In this document: positions 17,080 through 26,575 of the stretch, piece after piece | How positions within the stretch are numbered: the stretch's first letter is position 1 | How the letters are laid out: every line of letters starts with the position of its first letter | Assembly (NCBI RefSeq): GCF_001424265.1 | Contig: NZ_LMOV01000014.1 | Coordinates: 1-47,828, forward strand | Length of the DNA stretch: 47,828 nt | Source: Acidovorax sp. Leaf160 | GTDB lineage: Bacteria > Pseudomonadota > Gammaproteobacteria > Burkholderiales > Burkholderiaceae_C | Reading direction: 5' to 3' | Translations under genes and position numbers: made by a program | The notes under the pieces: model-generated | Database searches by the model: none | What the model was told of the DNA's origin: nothing | The model's input: the letters and a program-made list of their open reading frames with translations, nothing else

Positions 17080-18159
17080 ATGCACGCCCAAGACGATCGC
17101 GACCAGTTTGCCCCGCCCCGCCCGCCCGGGCGTCTGCGTGCCGTGGCCCTGGCGGTGCTGGCGCATGCCGCGCTGATCGGCGCGCTGACCTGGGGCGTGA
17201 ACTGGAAGACCAGCGCGGACCGGCCGGCCGTGGAGGCCGAACTCTGGTCCGCCGTGCCGCAGCAGGCCGCGCCACGGCTCACCACCCCCGAGCCGACGCC
17301 TGCGCCAGCGCCCCAGCCCCAGCCGACCCCGGCGCCGGTGCCGCCGCCCCCTCCACCGCCGCCGCCCCCTCCACCTCCCGCGCCTGCGCCACCACCGCCA
17401 CCGCGGCAGGTGGAGCCGGACACGCGCGAGGCGGACATCGCCATCGAGCGCGAGAAGAAGCGCCTGGAACAGGTGAAGAAGCAACGCCAGCAGCAGGCCG
17501 AGCGGGACAAGCGCGAACGCGAGCGCAAGGAGCAGCTGGAGCAGGAGAAGAAGGAACGCCTGCAGAAGGAAAAAGACAAGGAAAAGGAAAAAGCCCAGCG
17601 CGACAAGGCCGAGAAGGAACGCGCCGAGCGCGAACAGGAGCGCCGCGAAAAGGCCGAACAGGAAAAGAAGAAGCAGCAGCAACAGCAGGCGCAAGCCGAG
17701 GCGCAGAAGCAGGCGGAAGCCCAGAAGAAGGCGGAAGCGCAGAAGCAGCAGGCCGAGGCCAAGAAGAAGGCCGAGGCGGAAGCCAAGCGCATCGAGGCGC
17801 AGCGCCAGCAAAACCTGCTTCGCCTGCAAGGCCTGGCCGGCGCCACCGGCGGCGAAACGGCCACCGGCACCGCACAGCGCAGCTCGGGCCCCTCGGGCAG
17901 CTATGGCGGCAAGGTGGCGGCGAAGGTGCGTCCGAACATCGTCTATCCGGACGTCGTCTCCGGCAACCCGCGGACTCTTGTGGAAGTGCGGGTCGCGCCC
18001 GACGGAACCATCGTCGGCACGCGCATCACCCAGTCCAGCGGCAACAAGGCCTGGGACGACGCCGTGATACGCGCGCTGCAGAAGACCGACACGCTGCCGC
18101 GCGACGTGGACGGCCGCGTGCCACCCTCGCTCACGCTCGACTTCAGCCCGAAAGAGTAG
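17080..18159 (+). CDS. tolA: Cell envelope protein TolA
   Basis: TolA spans the periplasm and connects the TolQR motor to Pal and the outer membrane. The 359-residue product has one membrane anchor (residues 21-40, AVALAVLAHAALIGALTWGV), a proline-rich linker (about 70-113), and a long charged coiled coil rich in Lys, Glu, Gln and Ala (about 115-250). The C-terminal TonB-like domain (about 275-359) includes VRPNIVYPDVVSGNPRTLVE and ends in LTLDFSPKE. Length and order are normal. It starts 101 bases after tolR. Normally tolB and pal follow; here the next gene is on the other strand, beyond a palindromic element. Confidence 0.95.
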   Translation: MHAQDDRDQFAPPRPPGRLRAVALAVLAHAALIGALTWGVNWKTSADRPAVEAELWSAVPQQAAPRLTTPEPTPAPAPQPQPTPAPVPPPPPPPPPPPPPAPAPPPPPRQVEPDTREADIAIEREKKRLEQVKKQRQQQAERDKRERERKEQLEQEKKERLQKEKDKEKEKAQRDKAEKERAEREQERREKAEQEKKKQQQQQAQAEAQKQAEAQKKAEAQKQQAEAKKKAEAEAKRIEAQRQQNLLRLQGLAGATGGETATGTAQRSSGPSGSYGGKVAAKVRPNIVYPDVVSGNPRTLVEVRVAPDGTIVGTRITQSSGNKAWDDAVIRALQKTDTLPRDVDGRVPPSLTLDFSPKE

Positions 18160-18381
18160 TCGGCGCGGCGGGTGCCTGCGGCGCCTGCGCCGGCCCGTGC
18201 CGCCTGTTGCCGGGGTGACTTTGGCCACTCCCGGAGGCTTCACTGCCCCGGCGCCCAATGTCCACTGAGGGGCCTGGCAGGGGCGTCAGGCAATCACCTG
18301 CGTCGCCTTGGAGCTCACTGGCTTATCCACTTCACGCCATACCCGCATCGGCGTTGGCGCCGGCATTGCCACTGCCTGAAA

Positions 18382-18487
18382 CGCTACCAAAAACAGAGCT
18401 GCCTGCCCTAGAAACTCCGGGATTTCAAAGCACATCGGCTTTGAAACCCTGACGAATCCAGCGCAGGCAGCTATGGAAATAATAGCG
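18382..18487. repeat. Nested palindromic (MITE-like) element
   Basis: The ends are CGCTA (18382-18386) and TAGCG (18483-18487). Inside them AGCTGCCTGC (18397-18406) pairs with GCAGGCAGCT (18463-18472), and in the centre TTTCAAAGC (18423-18431) pairs perfectly with GCTTTGAAA (18438-18446) over a six-base loop. The whole could fold into one long imperfect stem. The ATAATAGC end matches the palindromes at 5352 and 27152, so it may be a longer member of the same family. It separates tolA from a convergent transporter gene and may terminate both. The rest of 18160-18543 holds one near-match to a DnaA box, TTATCCACT at 18323-18331, and no gene. Confidence 0.75.
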
Positions 18488-18543
18488 ATCTGCTTGCGGT
18501 GCGCCCGGGATCGGACCCTGCCGATCCCCGGCGCTTTGCAGCG

Positions 18544-19881
18544 TCACTCGCGGCGCTCTATCAACCGGTTGATGCGCAGGGCCAGCAGGGTGCAGATCGC
18601 GCCCGACAGCAGGTAGACGCTGACGGCGGCCAAGCCGAACTTGGCGGACAGGCCCAGGGCCACCAGCGGTGCAAACGCGGCGCCGAACAGCCAGGCCATG
18701 TCGGCCGACAGGGCCGCGCCGGTGTAGCGGTAGCCCGGCGAGAAGTTCGCCGTGACCGTGCCGGAGGCCTGGCCATAGGACAGCCCCAGCAGGATGAAGC
18801 CGACGATGATGAAGATGTTGTTCCCGGTCGTGCCGCCCTGCAGCATCATGGGCGTCAGCACGCTGAAAACGCCGATCAGCGCGGCCATCACGCCGAGCGT
18901 GTTGCGGCGGCCGTACCGGTCCGCCAGCCAGCCCGACAGCATCACCGCGCCGGCAGCGCAGAAGGCGCCGAAGATCTGAACGCCCAGCACATGGGAGATG
19001 GACTGCTCCGAATACATCGAGATCCACGACAGCGGGAACACCGTCACGACGTGGAACAGCGCGAAGCTGGCCAGCGCGGCAAAGGCGCCCAGCACCACGT
19101 TGCGGCCCTCGTCACGCATCAGGCGGGTCACGCTCACGGGCTCCAGTTCACGCTGCTGCATCAGGTCGGCGTAGGACTGACCGACCACCAGGCGCAGCCG
19201 GGCGAACAGTGCCACCACGTTGATGGCAAAAGCCACGAAGAACGGAAAGCGCCAGCCCCACTCCAGGAACTCGGCCACGCTCAGGCTGCTGTAGAGATAC
19301 GCGAAGATGCTGGCCGCCAGCACGAAGCCGATGGGAGCACCCAGTTGCCCGACCATCGCGTACCAGCCGCGGCGCTCCTTGGGCGCGGACATGGCCAGCA
19401 GCGACGGCAGGCCGTCCCAGGTGCCGCCCAGCGCCAGGCCCTGGCTGATGCGCAGAACGACCAGCGCCACGATGGCGGCGCTGCCGATGGAGTTGTAGCT
19501 GGGCAGGAAGGCCATGCCGGCCGTGCTTGCGCCCAACAGGAACAGAGACACCGTCAGCTTGGTGCCCCGCCCCCAGCGGCGCTGGATGGCCATGGAAATG
19601 GCGGTACCGACCGGCCGGGCGATGAAGGCCAGGGAGAAGACGGCAAACGCCATCAGCGTGCCGTCCAGCCGTGACAGGTACGGAAAGACGAACGACGGGA
19701 ACACCAGCACACAGGCCAGCCCGAAGACGAAGAAGTCGAAATATTCGGACGAGCGCCCGATGATCACGCCGACGGCGATCTCGCTGGGGGTGACGTCCTC
19801 ATGGGTATCGGCACGTGAGAGTGATCCCGAATCATTGAATTCTCCTGCTGGCACGCCAGCAGTGGCTGCGAGTCCACTCAT
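18544..19881 (-). CDS. MFS transporter, metabolite:H+ symporter type
   Basis: The 445-residue product has twelve predicted membrane helices and the features of the metabolite:H+ symporter (MHS, ProP/ShiA-like) branch: an acidic, hydrophilic N-terminus, SEYFDFFVFGLACVLVFPSF in helix 1, RPVGTAISMAIQRRWGR in the loop between helices 2 and 3, and LADRYGRRNTLG between 8 and 9. These carriers take up organic acids, betaines or shikimate-like compounds; the substrate cannot be called. The ATG at 19881 is preceded by AGGAGG, one of the best ribosome-binding sites in the window, which rejects the upstream ATG. The gene stands alone, divergent from cyoA. Confidence 0.9.
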   Translation of the reverse strand: MSGLAATAGVPAGEFNDSGSLSRADTHEDVTPSEIAVGVIIGRSSEYFDFFVFGLACVLVFPSFVFPYLSRLDGTLMAFAVFSLAFIARPVGTAISMAIQRRWGRGTKLTVSLFLLGASTAGMAFLPSYNSIGSAAIVALVVLRISQGLALGGTWDGLPSLLAMSAPKERRGWYAMVGQLGAPIGFVLAASIFAYLYSSLSVAEFLEWGWRFPFFVAFAINVVALFARLRLVVGQSYADLMQQRELEPVSVTRLMRDEGRNVVLGAFAALASFALFHVVTVFPLSWISMYSEQSISHVLGVQIFGAFCAAGAVMLSGWLADRYGRRNTLGVMAALIGVFSVLTPMMLQGGTTGNNIFIIVGFILLGLSYGQASGTVTANFSPGYRYTGAALSADMAWLFGAAFAPLVALGLSAKFGLAAVSVYLLSGAICTLLALRINRLIERRE

Positions 19882-19932
19882 GTAAAACCTCCTGTCGCTT
19901 TGATGAGTAGGTTCTACGCGCATCGACCCCGT

Positions 19933-19958
19933 CTCACAAGGCGACTTTTCCTCACAAG
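19933..19958 (-). promoter_or_regulatory. Direct repeats CTCACAAG upstream of the MHS transporter
   Basis: CTCACAAG occurs at 19933-19940 and again at 19951-19958, 18 bases apart, about 50-75 bases before the transporter start. Spaced direct repeats like this can be activator sites, but no regulator gene is adjacent. Confidence 0.3.
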
Positions 19959-20061
19959 CGGGTGGGAGTTACCCTACGCATCATCCGGTCGGCCCGCCGC
20001 TCCGTCGTGGAGGCCTCATCGGGGACAGGGGCTCGGCCCGTTCCTGACGGCAGCTTGACCG

Positions 20062-20076
20062 TGGACAAAATGTCCA
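20062..20076. promoter_or_regulatory. Inverted repeat TGGACA-N3-TGTCCA before cyoA
   Basis: A perfect 6-bp inverted repeat around AAA lies 86 bases upstream of the cyoA start and directly after TTGACC (20055-20060), which looks like a -35 element. Its position suits a repressor operator of the oxidase operon. The responsible protein is unknown. Confidence 0.4.
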
Positions 20077-20161
20077 ATCGACAAAACTGCTGTGCGTATT
20101 ACATTCCGAGGCATCCAGTAACCACGTTTCTACCTAAGCGCGCGTCCAGCGCGTCTTCAAG

Positions 20162-21217
20162 ATGTATCAATTCAAGGAAATCCGCAGGCCCGCGTGGCTT
20201 GCCGCGGCCCTGATGACCACGCTGCTGGCGGGCTGTCAGAAGGCCGTCGTGCTCAACCCGGCAGGGGACGTCGCCGCGCAGCAAGGCCAGCTGGTCGTCA
20301 CCGCGACGCTGCTCATGCTGATCATCATCGTGCCGGTGATCTTCCTGGTGTGCTTGTTCGCCTGGAAGTACCGCCACACCAACGCCGACGCCGAGTACGA
20401 CCCGGAATGGCACCACTCCACCACGCTGGAGCTGGTGATCTGGACGGTGCCGCTGCTCATCATCATCGCTCTGGGCGCCGTCACCTGGATCGGCACCCAC
20501 AAGCTCGACCCCTACCGTCCGCTGGACCGGGTGGATGCCAGCCGGCCGCTGGCCGCCAACGTCAAGCCGCTGGAAGTGCAGGTGGTGGCGATGGACTGGA
20601 AGTGGCTCTTCTTCTACCCCGAGCAAGGCATCGCCACGGTGAACGAGATCGCCGCGCCGGTGGATCGCCCGATCCTGTTCAAGCTGACCTCCACCTCGAC
20701 GATGAACTCGTTCTACGTGCCTGACCTGGCCGGCATGATCTATGCCATGCCGGGCATGCAGACCGAATTGAACGCCATCATCAACAAGGCCGGTGTCTAC
20801 CACGGCCTGGCGTCGCACTACAGCGGCGCCGGCTTCTCGGGCATGACTTTCAAGTTCCGCGGTGTGAGCGAAGGCGACTTCAATCAGTGGGTGGCCCAGG
20901 CCAAGGCCGCTGGCAAGCCCCTGAACCGCACCTCCTACCAGGCACTGGCCAAGCCCAGCGAGCGCAACCCCGTCGAGTACTTCGCCAGCGTCGAGGAAGG
21001 CCTCTACGAGAAGGTGCTCAACCGCTGTGTCGAAGACGGCAAGATGTGCATGCACCACATGATGGCGATCGACGCCAACGGTGGCGAGGCCTACCTGAAG
21101 GCGGCCGGCCTGAACCTGCCGCAGGACGTCTGCACCGTGGAGAACGCCGCGCAGGTGGTGGCCTCCCTGGGCCAGCCGCTCGCCCGCAACCCCCGCTCCC
21201 TCGCCTCCCCACAATAA
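20162..21217 (+). CDS. cyoA: Cytochrome bo3 ubiquinol oxidase subunit II
   Basis: The 351-residue product is a lipoprotein: the signal segment ends in LLAGC with the lipidated cysteine at C25. Two membrane helices follow (about residues 40-66 and 85-108), then the periplasmic cupredoxin-like domain. The CuA cysteine ligands of cytochrome c oxidase are absent, and the family blocks [22 protein letters not shown] and [19 protein letters not shown] are CyoA-type, which marks a quinol oxidase. It is the first gene of the oxidase operon, with 56 bases to cyoB. The C-terminal extension after about residue 255 includes [14 protein letters not shown], as in other CyoA proteins. Confidence 0.96.
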   Translation: MYQFKEIRRPAWLAAALMTTLLAGCQKAVVLNPAGDVAAQQGQLVVTATLLMLIIIVPVIFLVCLFAWKYRHTNADAEYDPEWHHSTTLELVIWTVPLLIIIALGAVTWIGTHKLDPYRPLDRVDASRPLAANVKPLEVQVVAMDWKWLFFYPEQGIATVNEIAAPVDRPILFKLTSTSTMNSFYVPDLAGMIYAMPGMQTELNAIINKAGVYHGLASHYSGAGFSGMTFKFRGVSEGDFNQWVAQAKAAGKPLNRTSYQALAKPSERNPVEYFASVEEGLYEKVLNRCVEDGKMCMHHMMAIDANGGEAYLKAAGLNLPQDVCTVENAAQVVASLGQPLARNPRSLASPQ

Positions 21218-21273
21218 ATCCGAAGGGCCGGGGCCTGTGCGAACAGGTCCGGCCCGCATCAAAGAGACTCGAT

Positions 21274-23277
21274 ATGTCTGAACAAACCGCCGCTGTGTCC
21301 CATTGGGCCCTAGGTCGGCTCAGCTGGGATTCCGTCCCGATGGCGCATGAGCCCATCGTGCTCTGGACCTTCATCGCCGTGGTGCTGGGTGGCCTGGGCG
21401 TGTTCGCCCTCATCACCAAGTTCCGCCTGTGGGGCCCGCTCTGGCACGACTGGATCTGCAGCATTGACCACAAGAGGATCGGGATCATGTACATGATCCT
21501 GGGCCTGGTCATGCTGCTGCGTGGCTTTGCCGACGCGCTCATGATGCGCCTGCAGCAGTCCATCGCCTTCGGCGACAACATGGGCTACCTGCCGCCCCAC
21601 CACTACGACCAGATCTTCACCGCCCACGGCGTGATCATGATCTTCTTCGTGGCCATGCCGCTGGTGACGGGCCTGATGAACTACCTCGTGCCGCTGCAGA
21701 TCGGTGCGCGCGACGTGTCGTTCCCCTTCCTGAACAACTTCAGCTTCTGGATGACCACGGCCGGCGCCGTGCTGGTGATGGTGTCGCTGTTCCTGGGTGA
21801 GTTCTCCACCTCGGGCTGGCTGGCTCTGTCGAACCTGGGGGCGCAGAACCCGGGGGTGGGGCTGGACTACTACATCTGGGCGCTGCAGATCGCCGGGGTG
21901 GGGACGACGCTGTCGGGCATCAACCTGATCGTCACCATCGTCAAGATGCGCGCGCCCGGCATGAACCTGATGAAGATGCCCATCTTCACCTGGACCTCGC
22001 TCTGCACCAACGCACTGATCGTCGCCTCGTTCCCCGTGCTGACCGCCGCCCTGGTGCTGATGTCGCTGGACCGCTACGTGGGCACGAACTTCTTCACGAA
22101 CGACTTCGGCGGCAACCCGATGCTCTACGTGAACCTGATCTGGATCTGGGGCCACCCCGAGGTGTACATCCTGATCCTGCCCGCCTTCGGCATCTTCTCC
22201 GAAGTCGTGGCCACGTTCTGCCGCAAGCGCCTGTTCGGCTACACCTCCATGGTCTACGCCACGGTGGTGATCACCATCCTGTCGTACCTGGTGTGGCTGC
22301 ACCACTTCTTCACCATGGGCTCCGGCGCCAGCGTGAACACGTTCTTCGGCATCACGACGATGATCATCTCGATCCCGACGGGCGCGAAGATCTTCAACTG
22401 GCTGTTCACCATGTACAAGGGCCGCATCCGCTTCGAGCTGCCCATGATGTGGACGGTGGCCTTCATGATCACCTTCGCCATCGGCGGCATGACCGGCGTG
22501 CTGCTGGCAGTGCCTCCAGCCGACTTCGTGCTGCACAACAGCCTGTTCCTGATCGCCCACTTCCACAACGTGATCATCGGCGGCGTGCTGTTCGGCCTCT
22601 TCGCCGGCATCAACTACTGGTTCCCCAAGGCGTTCGGCTACAAGCTGGACCGCACCTGGGGCGTGCGCTCCTTCTGGCTGTGGGTGATCGGCTTCTGGGT
22701 CGCCTTCGGTCCGCTGTACGTGCTGGGCCTGATGGGCGTGACCCGTCGCGCCAACCACTTCGAAGATCCGTCGCTGCAGCCCTACTTCATCGTGGCCGCC
22801 ATCGGCGCCGCCATGATCGCTGCCGGCATCGCCTGCTTCCTGATCCAGTTGCTGGTCAGCTACCTCAAGCGCGAAGAGCTGCGCGACTTCACCGGCGACC
22901 CGTGGGACGCCCGCACGCTGGAATGGGCCACCTCGTCGCCACCACCCCAGTACAACTTCGCGTTCACGCCTGTCGTGCATGAAATCGACGCCTGGTGGGA
23001 CATGAAGCGCCATGGCTACGTCCGTCCGCTGACGGGCTTCCAGCCCATCCACATGCCGGCCAACACCGGTTCGGGCGCGGTCATCTCCGCCCTGTCGCTG
23101 GTGCTCGGCTTCGCCCTGATCTGGCACATGTGGCTGCTGGCCGGCCTGTCGTTCGCAGGCGTGGTGCTGGTCGCGATCATCCATACGTTCAACTACAAGC
23201 GCGATTTCTACATTCCTGCCGACGAAGTCGTCACGACCGAAGAAGCCCGCACACTCCAACTCGCACGCCATGTCTGA
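21274..23277 (+). CDS. cyoB: Cytochrome bo3 ubiquinol oxidase subunit I
   Basis: This 667-residue haem-copper oxidase subunit carries the low-spin haem, haem o3 and CuB, reduces oxygen to water and pumps protons. Visible ligands and signatures: [10 protein letters not shown] (haem b histidine), [11 protein letters not shown] (CuB histidine and cross-linked tyrosine), LHHFF (two CuB histidines) and HFHNVIIGG (haem o3 and haem b histidines). The length is close to E. coli CyoB (663), with the extra helices at both ends. I start it at the ATG at 21274 following AAAGAGA; longer open reading upstream overlaps cyoA and is not used. The 3' end overlaps cyoC by 8 bases. Confidence 0.97.
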   Translation: MSEQTAAVSHWALGRLSWDSVPMAHEPIVLWTFIAVVLGGLGVFALITKFRLWGPLWHDWICSIDHKRIGIMYMILGLVMLLRGFADALMMRLQQSIAFGDNMGYLPPHHYDQIFTAHGVIMIFFVAMPLVTGLMNYLVPLQIGARDVSFPFLNNFSFWMTTAGAVLVMVSLFLGEFSTSGWLALSNLGAQNPGVGLDYYIWALQIAGVGTTLSGINLIVTIVKMRAPGMNLMKMPIFTWTSLCTNALIVASFPVLTAALVLMSLDRYVGTNFFTNDFGGNPMLYVNLIWIWGHPEVYILILPAFGIFSEVVATFCRKRLFGYTSMVYATVVITILSYLVWLHHFFTMGSGASVNTFFGITTMIISIPTGAKIFNWLFTMYKGRIRFELPMMWTVAFMITFAIGGMTGVLLAVPPADFVLHNSLFLIAHFHNVIIGGVLFGLFAGINYWFPKAFGYKLDRTWGVRSFWLWVIGFWVAFGPLYVLGLMGVTRRANHFEDPSLQPYFIVAAIGAAMIAAGIACFLIQLLVSYLKREELRDFTGDPWDARTLEWATSSPPPQYNFAFTPVVHEIDAWWDMKRHGYVRPLTGFQPIHMPANTGSGAVISALSLVLGFALIWHMWLLAGLSFAGVVLVAIIHTFNYKRDFYIPADEVVTTEEARTLQLARHV

Positions 23278-23905
23278 TATCCGTCTTACCGCCGGCGCCG
23301 CCGCCGGCACCCTGGCTCCGCGCGAATACCACCCGGCGCACGAGCCCCATCCAGAGAACGGCACGGCGCTGGGCTTCTGGCTCTACCTGATGAGCGACTG
23401 CCTCATCTTCGCCGCCCTGTTCGCCACCTACGGCGTGCTGGGCCGCAGCTACGCGGCCGGCCCCACAGGCGCCGAGCTGTTCGACCTGAAGCTGGTCGCC
23501 ATCAACACGGCATTCCTGCTGGCGTCGTCCATCACCTTCGGCTTCGCCATGCTGCGCAAGCAGCTGAACGACGTGAAGGGCACGCTGCTGTGGCTGGCCG
23601 TGACGGGCTTTTTCGGCCTGTGCTTCCTGGCGCTGGAAATCTATGAGTTCCATCACCTGATCCACCAGGGCGCCGGCCCGCAGCGCAGCGCGTTCCTGTC
23701 GGCCTTCTTCACGCTGGTGGGCACCCACGGCCTGCACGTGACCTTCGGCCTGATCTGGCTCACCGTGCTGATGATCCAGATCGGCAAGCACGGGCTGATT
23801 CCGGAGAACAACCGCCGCCTGATGTGCCTGTCGATGTTCTGGCACTTCTTGGACGTCGTCTGGATCGGCGTCTTCACCTTCGTGTACCTGATGGGAGTGC
23901 TGTAA
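23270..23905 (+). CDS. cyoC: Cytochrome bo3 ubiquinol oxidase subunit III
   Basis: The 211-residue product is the five-helix CyoC type. The conserved [22 protein letters not shown] sequence begins the first helix, and HHLIHQG and [12 protein letters not shown] mark later helices. It stabilises subunit I and does not carry cofactors. It begins within the last codons of cyoB and its stop TAA abuts the cyoD start directly, so the three are translated as a tight cluster. Confidence 0.96.
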   Translation: MSDIRLTAGAAAGTLAPREYHPAHEPHPENGTALGFWLYLMSDCLIFAALFATYGVLGRSYAAGPTGAELFDLKLVAINTAFLLASSITFGFAMLRKQLNDVKGTLLWLAVTGFFGLCFLALEIYEFHHLIHQGAGPQRSAFLSAFFTLVGTHGLHVTFGLIWLTVLMIQIGKHGLIPENNRRLMCLSMFWHFLDVVWIGVFTFVYLMGVL

Positions 23906-24388
23906 ATGAGCGCACAACACACAACCCACGCCCCGGCCGGCGCCCATTCCGCGCACGCAGCCCACGGCGCCCACGGCGCCCACGGCGGCCACGACCATGC
24001 GGGCGACACCCCGCACCACGCCGCCAACGAGCCGCACAGCACCTTCTCGGGCTACATGACCGGCTTCGTGCTGTCGATCATCCTGACGGCCATTCCGTTC
24101 TGGCTGGTGATGGCCAAGGTCATCGCCGACCGCAACATGGCGGTGCTGGTGCTGGGCGGCTTCGCCGTGGTGCAGATCCTCGTGCACATGGTGTACTTCC
24201 TGCACATGAACGGCAAGGTCGAAGGCGGCTGGACCATGCTGTCCACGATCTTCACCGTGGTGTTCGTCGCCATCGCCATCGCCGGCACGCTGTGGGTCAT
24301 GTTCCACATGAACACCAACATGATGCCGGACCACACCATGCCCGGCATGCCGCCGGCGCCAGCCGCGCCATCGGCCGTGACGCCTTGA
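23906..24388 (+). CDS. cyoD: Cytochrome bo3 oxidase subunit IV with His-rich N-terminus
   Basis: CyoD assists assembly of the binuclear CuB centre in subunit I. The core here (about residues 45-138) has the expected three helices (YMTGFVLSIILTAIPFWLVM, MAVLVLGGFAVVQILVHMVY, and TIFTVVFVAIAIAGTLWVMF). At 160 residues it is much longer than E. coli CyoD (about 109). The first 44 residues contain 12 histidines in AH and GAHGAHGGHDH repeats, and the C-terminus adds MNTNMMPDHTMPGMPP, rich in methionine and histidine. Such stretches often bind copper or other metals; this is inference. It starts one base after cyoC and ends in the TTG start of the SURF1 gene. Confidence 0.95.
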   Translation: MSAQHTTHAPAGAHSAHAAHGAHGAHGGHDHAGDTPHHAANEPHSTFSGYMTGFVLSIILTAIPFWLVMAKVIADRNMAVLVLGGFAVVQILVHMVYFLHMNGKVEGGWTMLSTIFTVVFVAIAIAGTLWVMFHMNTNMMPDHTMPGMPPAPAAPSAVTP

Positions 24389-25215
24389 CCAGCGAGGCGC
24401 TCACGGGCGCCGGCCCTCGCGGCCGGCGCTCCACCCTGATCCAAGCGGTGCTCATCCTGGTGGGCATCGCTTTGTTTTTGGGGTTCATCGCCCTGGGTAG
24501 CTGGCAGGTGCAACGGCGCGCCTGGAAGCTCGAGCTGATCGAGCGCGTGGACCGCCGGGTGCACTCGGCACCCGTCGCCCTGCCCCCCGTGGCCGAATGG
24601 CCGCGCGTGGATGCCGCCGGCTACGAATATCTTCCCGTCGCCGCCACCGGCCGCTGGCTGGCGGACAAGACCGTGCTGACCCAGGCGGTGACCGACCTGG
24701 GCGCCGGTTTCTGGGTGCTTACGCCCCTCGCGCGCGACGACGGCACCCAGGTGCTGGTCAACCGAGGGTTCATTCCCGCCGAACAGCGTGCCCAGTGGCA
24801 AGGCGGCGCCGGGCTTGGCGGCACCCCGGACCCGGACCCGGTCACGGTGCAGGGGCTGCTGCGCCTCAGCGAACCGGGCGGCGGCTTCCTCAGGCGCAAC
24901 GATCCGGCCGCCCAGCGCTGGCATTCGCGCGACGTCGCGGCCATCGCGGCGGCGCAGGGGCTGCCGAACGCCGCGCCGTTCTTCATCGATGCCGGGCTGC
25001 CCGGCTCGCCCGTCGCGGCGGCAGGCAACGCCAGCTCCTGGCCCCGGGCCGGAATGACGGTGATCCGGTTTGCCAACAGCCATCTGGTGTATGCCCTCAC
25101 CTGGTTCGGGCTGGCACTGATGACGGTCATCGCCGGGGTGTACGTGGCACGATACGAGCGGCGTCGAAACGCCGGCTCCGCTGCCGCTTCCACCTTCCAT
25201 GACACCGCCCCCTGA
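24385..25215 (+). CDS. SURF1-family oxidase assembly protein
   Basis: The 276-residue product has the SURF1 layout: an N-terminal membrane helix ending in LGSWQVQRRAWK (the conserved GxWQxxR), a periplasmic domain, and a second helix near the C-terminus (LVYALTWFGLALMTVIAGVYVARYERRR). SURF1 proteins help insert haem into haem-copper oxidases. No ATG is available; TTG at 24385, inside cTTGAc overlapping the cyoD stop, is the only plausible start, as in nusB. Its place in the cyo operon implies service to the bo3 oxidase. It overlaps the regB-like kinase by 17 bases. Confidence 0.9.
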   Translation: MTSEALTGAGPRGRRSTLIQAVLILVGIALFLGFIALGSWQVQRRAWKLELIERVDRRVHSAPVALPPVAEWPRVDAAGYEYLPVAATGRWLADKTVLTQAVTDLGAGFWVLTPLARDDGTQVLVNRGFIPAEQRAQWQGGAGLGGTPDPDPVTVQGLLRLSEPGGGFLRRNDPAAQRWHSRDVAAIAAAQGLPNAAPFFIDAGLPGSPVAAAGNASSWPRAGMTVIRFANSHLVYALTWFGLALMTVIAGVYVARYERRRNAGSAAASTFHDTAP

Positions 25216-26575
25216 CACCCTACCCTCCGCGAACGCTTCCGCACCGCCCGCGCCCATCCCTGCGGTGCGCAAGGCGCAGGCCGCCAACACGGCAGCAGGC
25301 CTGAAGAACCTGCAGCAGCTGATCCAGCTGCGCTGGCTCGCAGTGATCGGCCAGGTGTTCACCATCGAAGTCGCCCACTACACGCTGGCCCTGGCCGTGC
25401 CGGTGGGCGAGATGCTGATGGTGGTGGGCTGTCTGGCACTCTTCAACGGGGTCAGCCACCTGCGCTGGCGCACCGGGCACCGGGTACAGCATGTCGAGCT
25501 GTTCCTGGCGCTGCTCATCGACGTGGCGGTGCTCACGGTGCAGCTCTACCTGAGCGGCGGCACCGGCAACCCCTTCGTCTTCCTGTACCTCCTGCAGATC
25601 GCGCTCGGCGCGGTGCTGCTGCGCGGGGGGTACATCTGGTCGATCGTGCTGATCACGGCGCTGTGCTTCACCGCCCTATCGCGCCACCACCTGCCCCTGC
25701 CCGCCACGCCCGACCTGCACCAGGGCGCGCCGAGCCTCTACACCCAGGGCCTGCTGGTGTGCTTTCTGCTCAATGCGATCCTGGTGGTGATCTTCATCAC
25801 ACGCATCGGCCGCAATCTGCGCCAGCGCGATGCCCGCCTCGCGTCGGCACGGCAGCGGGCGGCGGAAGAGGAACACATCGTGCGCATGGGGCTGCTCGCC
25901 TCCGGCGCGGCGCACGAGCTGGGTACGCCGCTCTCCACCATGGCGGTGATCCTGGGCGACTGGAAGCACGACCCGCTGCTGTCTGGCCACCCTGGCCTGA
26001 AGGGCGAAGTCGCCGAGATGCAGGCGCAGGTGAAACGCTGCAAGAGCATCGTCAGCGGCATCCTGCTGTCGGCAGGCGAAACCCGGGGCGAGGAGTCTGC
26101 GGAGACCACCGTCTGCCAGTTCGCCGACCGCCTGGCCCACGACTGGCAGGCCACGCGCTCGGTGGCGGAATTCCGCTATGCCAACCGCTTCGGCGCGGAC
26201 GCAGCCATGGTGGCCGACACCACGCTGGAGCAAATGGTTTTCAATGTGCTGGACAATGCCCGCGACGCCTCGCCCGGGCGGGTGGAGCTGGTGGTCGACC
26301 GCATCGCCGACACCCTGCGCATCACCGTCACCGATGCCGGGCCGGGGTTCGATCCCGCCATCCTGTCGCGGCTGGGCAAGCCCTATCAGTCGACCAAGGG
26401 GCGCGCGGGCGGCGGCCTGGGGCTGTTCCTGGCGATGACCGTCGCGCGCACGCTGGGCGGCAGCCTGGTGGCCCGCAACCGGCCGGAAGGCGGGGCCGAA
26501 GTCGTCATCCAACTGCCTTTGGCGGCCATCGCGCTGCCGGAACCTGGAGCCTCGCATCACCATGGAACCCACTGA
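25199..26575 (+). CDS. regB: Redox-sensing histidine kinase, RegB/PrrB/ActS type
   Basis: This 458-residue membrane kinase has about six N-terminal helices (residues 40-205) and a cytoplasmic kinase core. It keeps the marks of the RegB family: the ubiquinone-sensing heptapeptide GGTGNPF at residues 120-126, the phospho-acceptor H239 in GAAHELGTPLSTMAV, and the redox-active cysteine C281 in VKRCKSIVSGIL. The ATPase N box (VFNVLDNARDASPG) and G boxes (DAGPGFD, GGGLGLFLAM) follow. In Rhodobacter RegB reports the redox state of the quinone pool. Encoded directly behind a quinol oxidase and overlapping regA by 14 bases, it probably controls respiratory genes, including this operon; that last point is inference. 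Confidence 0.93.
   Translation: MTPPPDTLPSANASAPPAPIPAVRKAQAANTAAGLKNLQQLIQLRWLAVIGQVFTIEVAHYTLALAVPVGEMLMVVGCLALFNGVSHLRWRTGHRVQHVELFLALLIDVAVLTVQLYLSGGTGNPFVFLYLLQIALGAVLLRGGYIWSIVLITALCFTALSRHHLPLPATPDLHQGAPSLYTQGLLVCFLLNAILVVIFITRIGRNLRQRDARLASARQRAAEEEHIVRMGLLASGAAHELGTPLSTMAVILGDWKHDPLLSGHPGLKGEVAEMQAQVKRCKSIVSGILLSAGETRGEESAETTVCQFADRLAHDWQATRSVAEFRYANRFGADAAMVADTTLEQMVFNVLDNARDASPGRVELVVDRIADTLRITVTDAGPGFDPAILSRLGKPYQSTKGRAGGGLGLFLAMTVARTLGGSLVARNRPEGGAEVVIQLPLAAIALPEPGASHHHGTH

Noticed and set aside
18323-18331. TTATCCACT as a further DnaA box.
   Set aside because: A single copy with one mismatch, without the IHF site or the 80-bp unit; expected by chance at this length.
20162-21217. 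Cytochrome c oxidase subunit II instead of CyoA.
   Set aside because: The CuA cysteines are missing, and the neighbours and blocks are those of a quinol oxidase.
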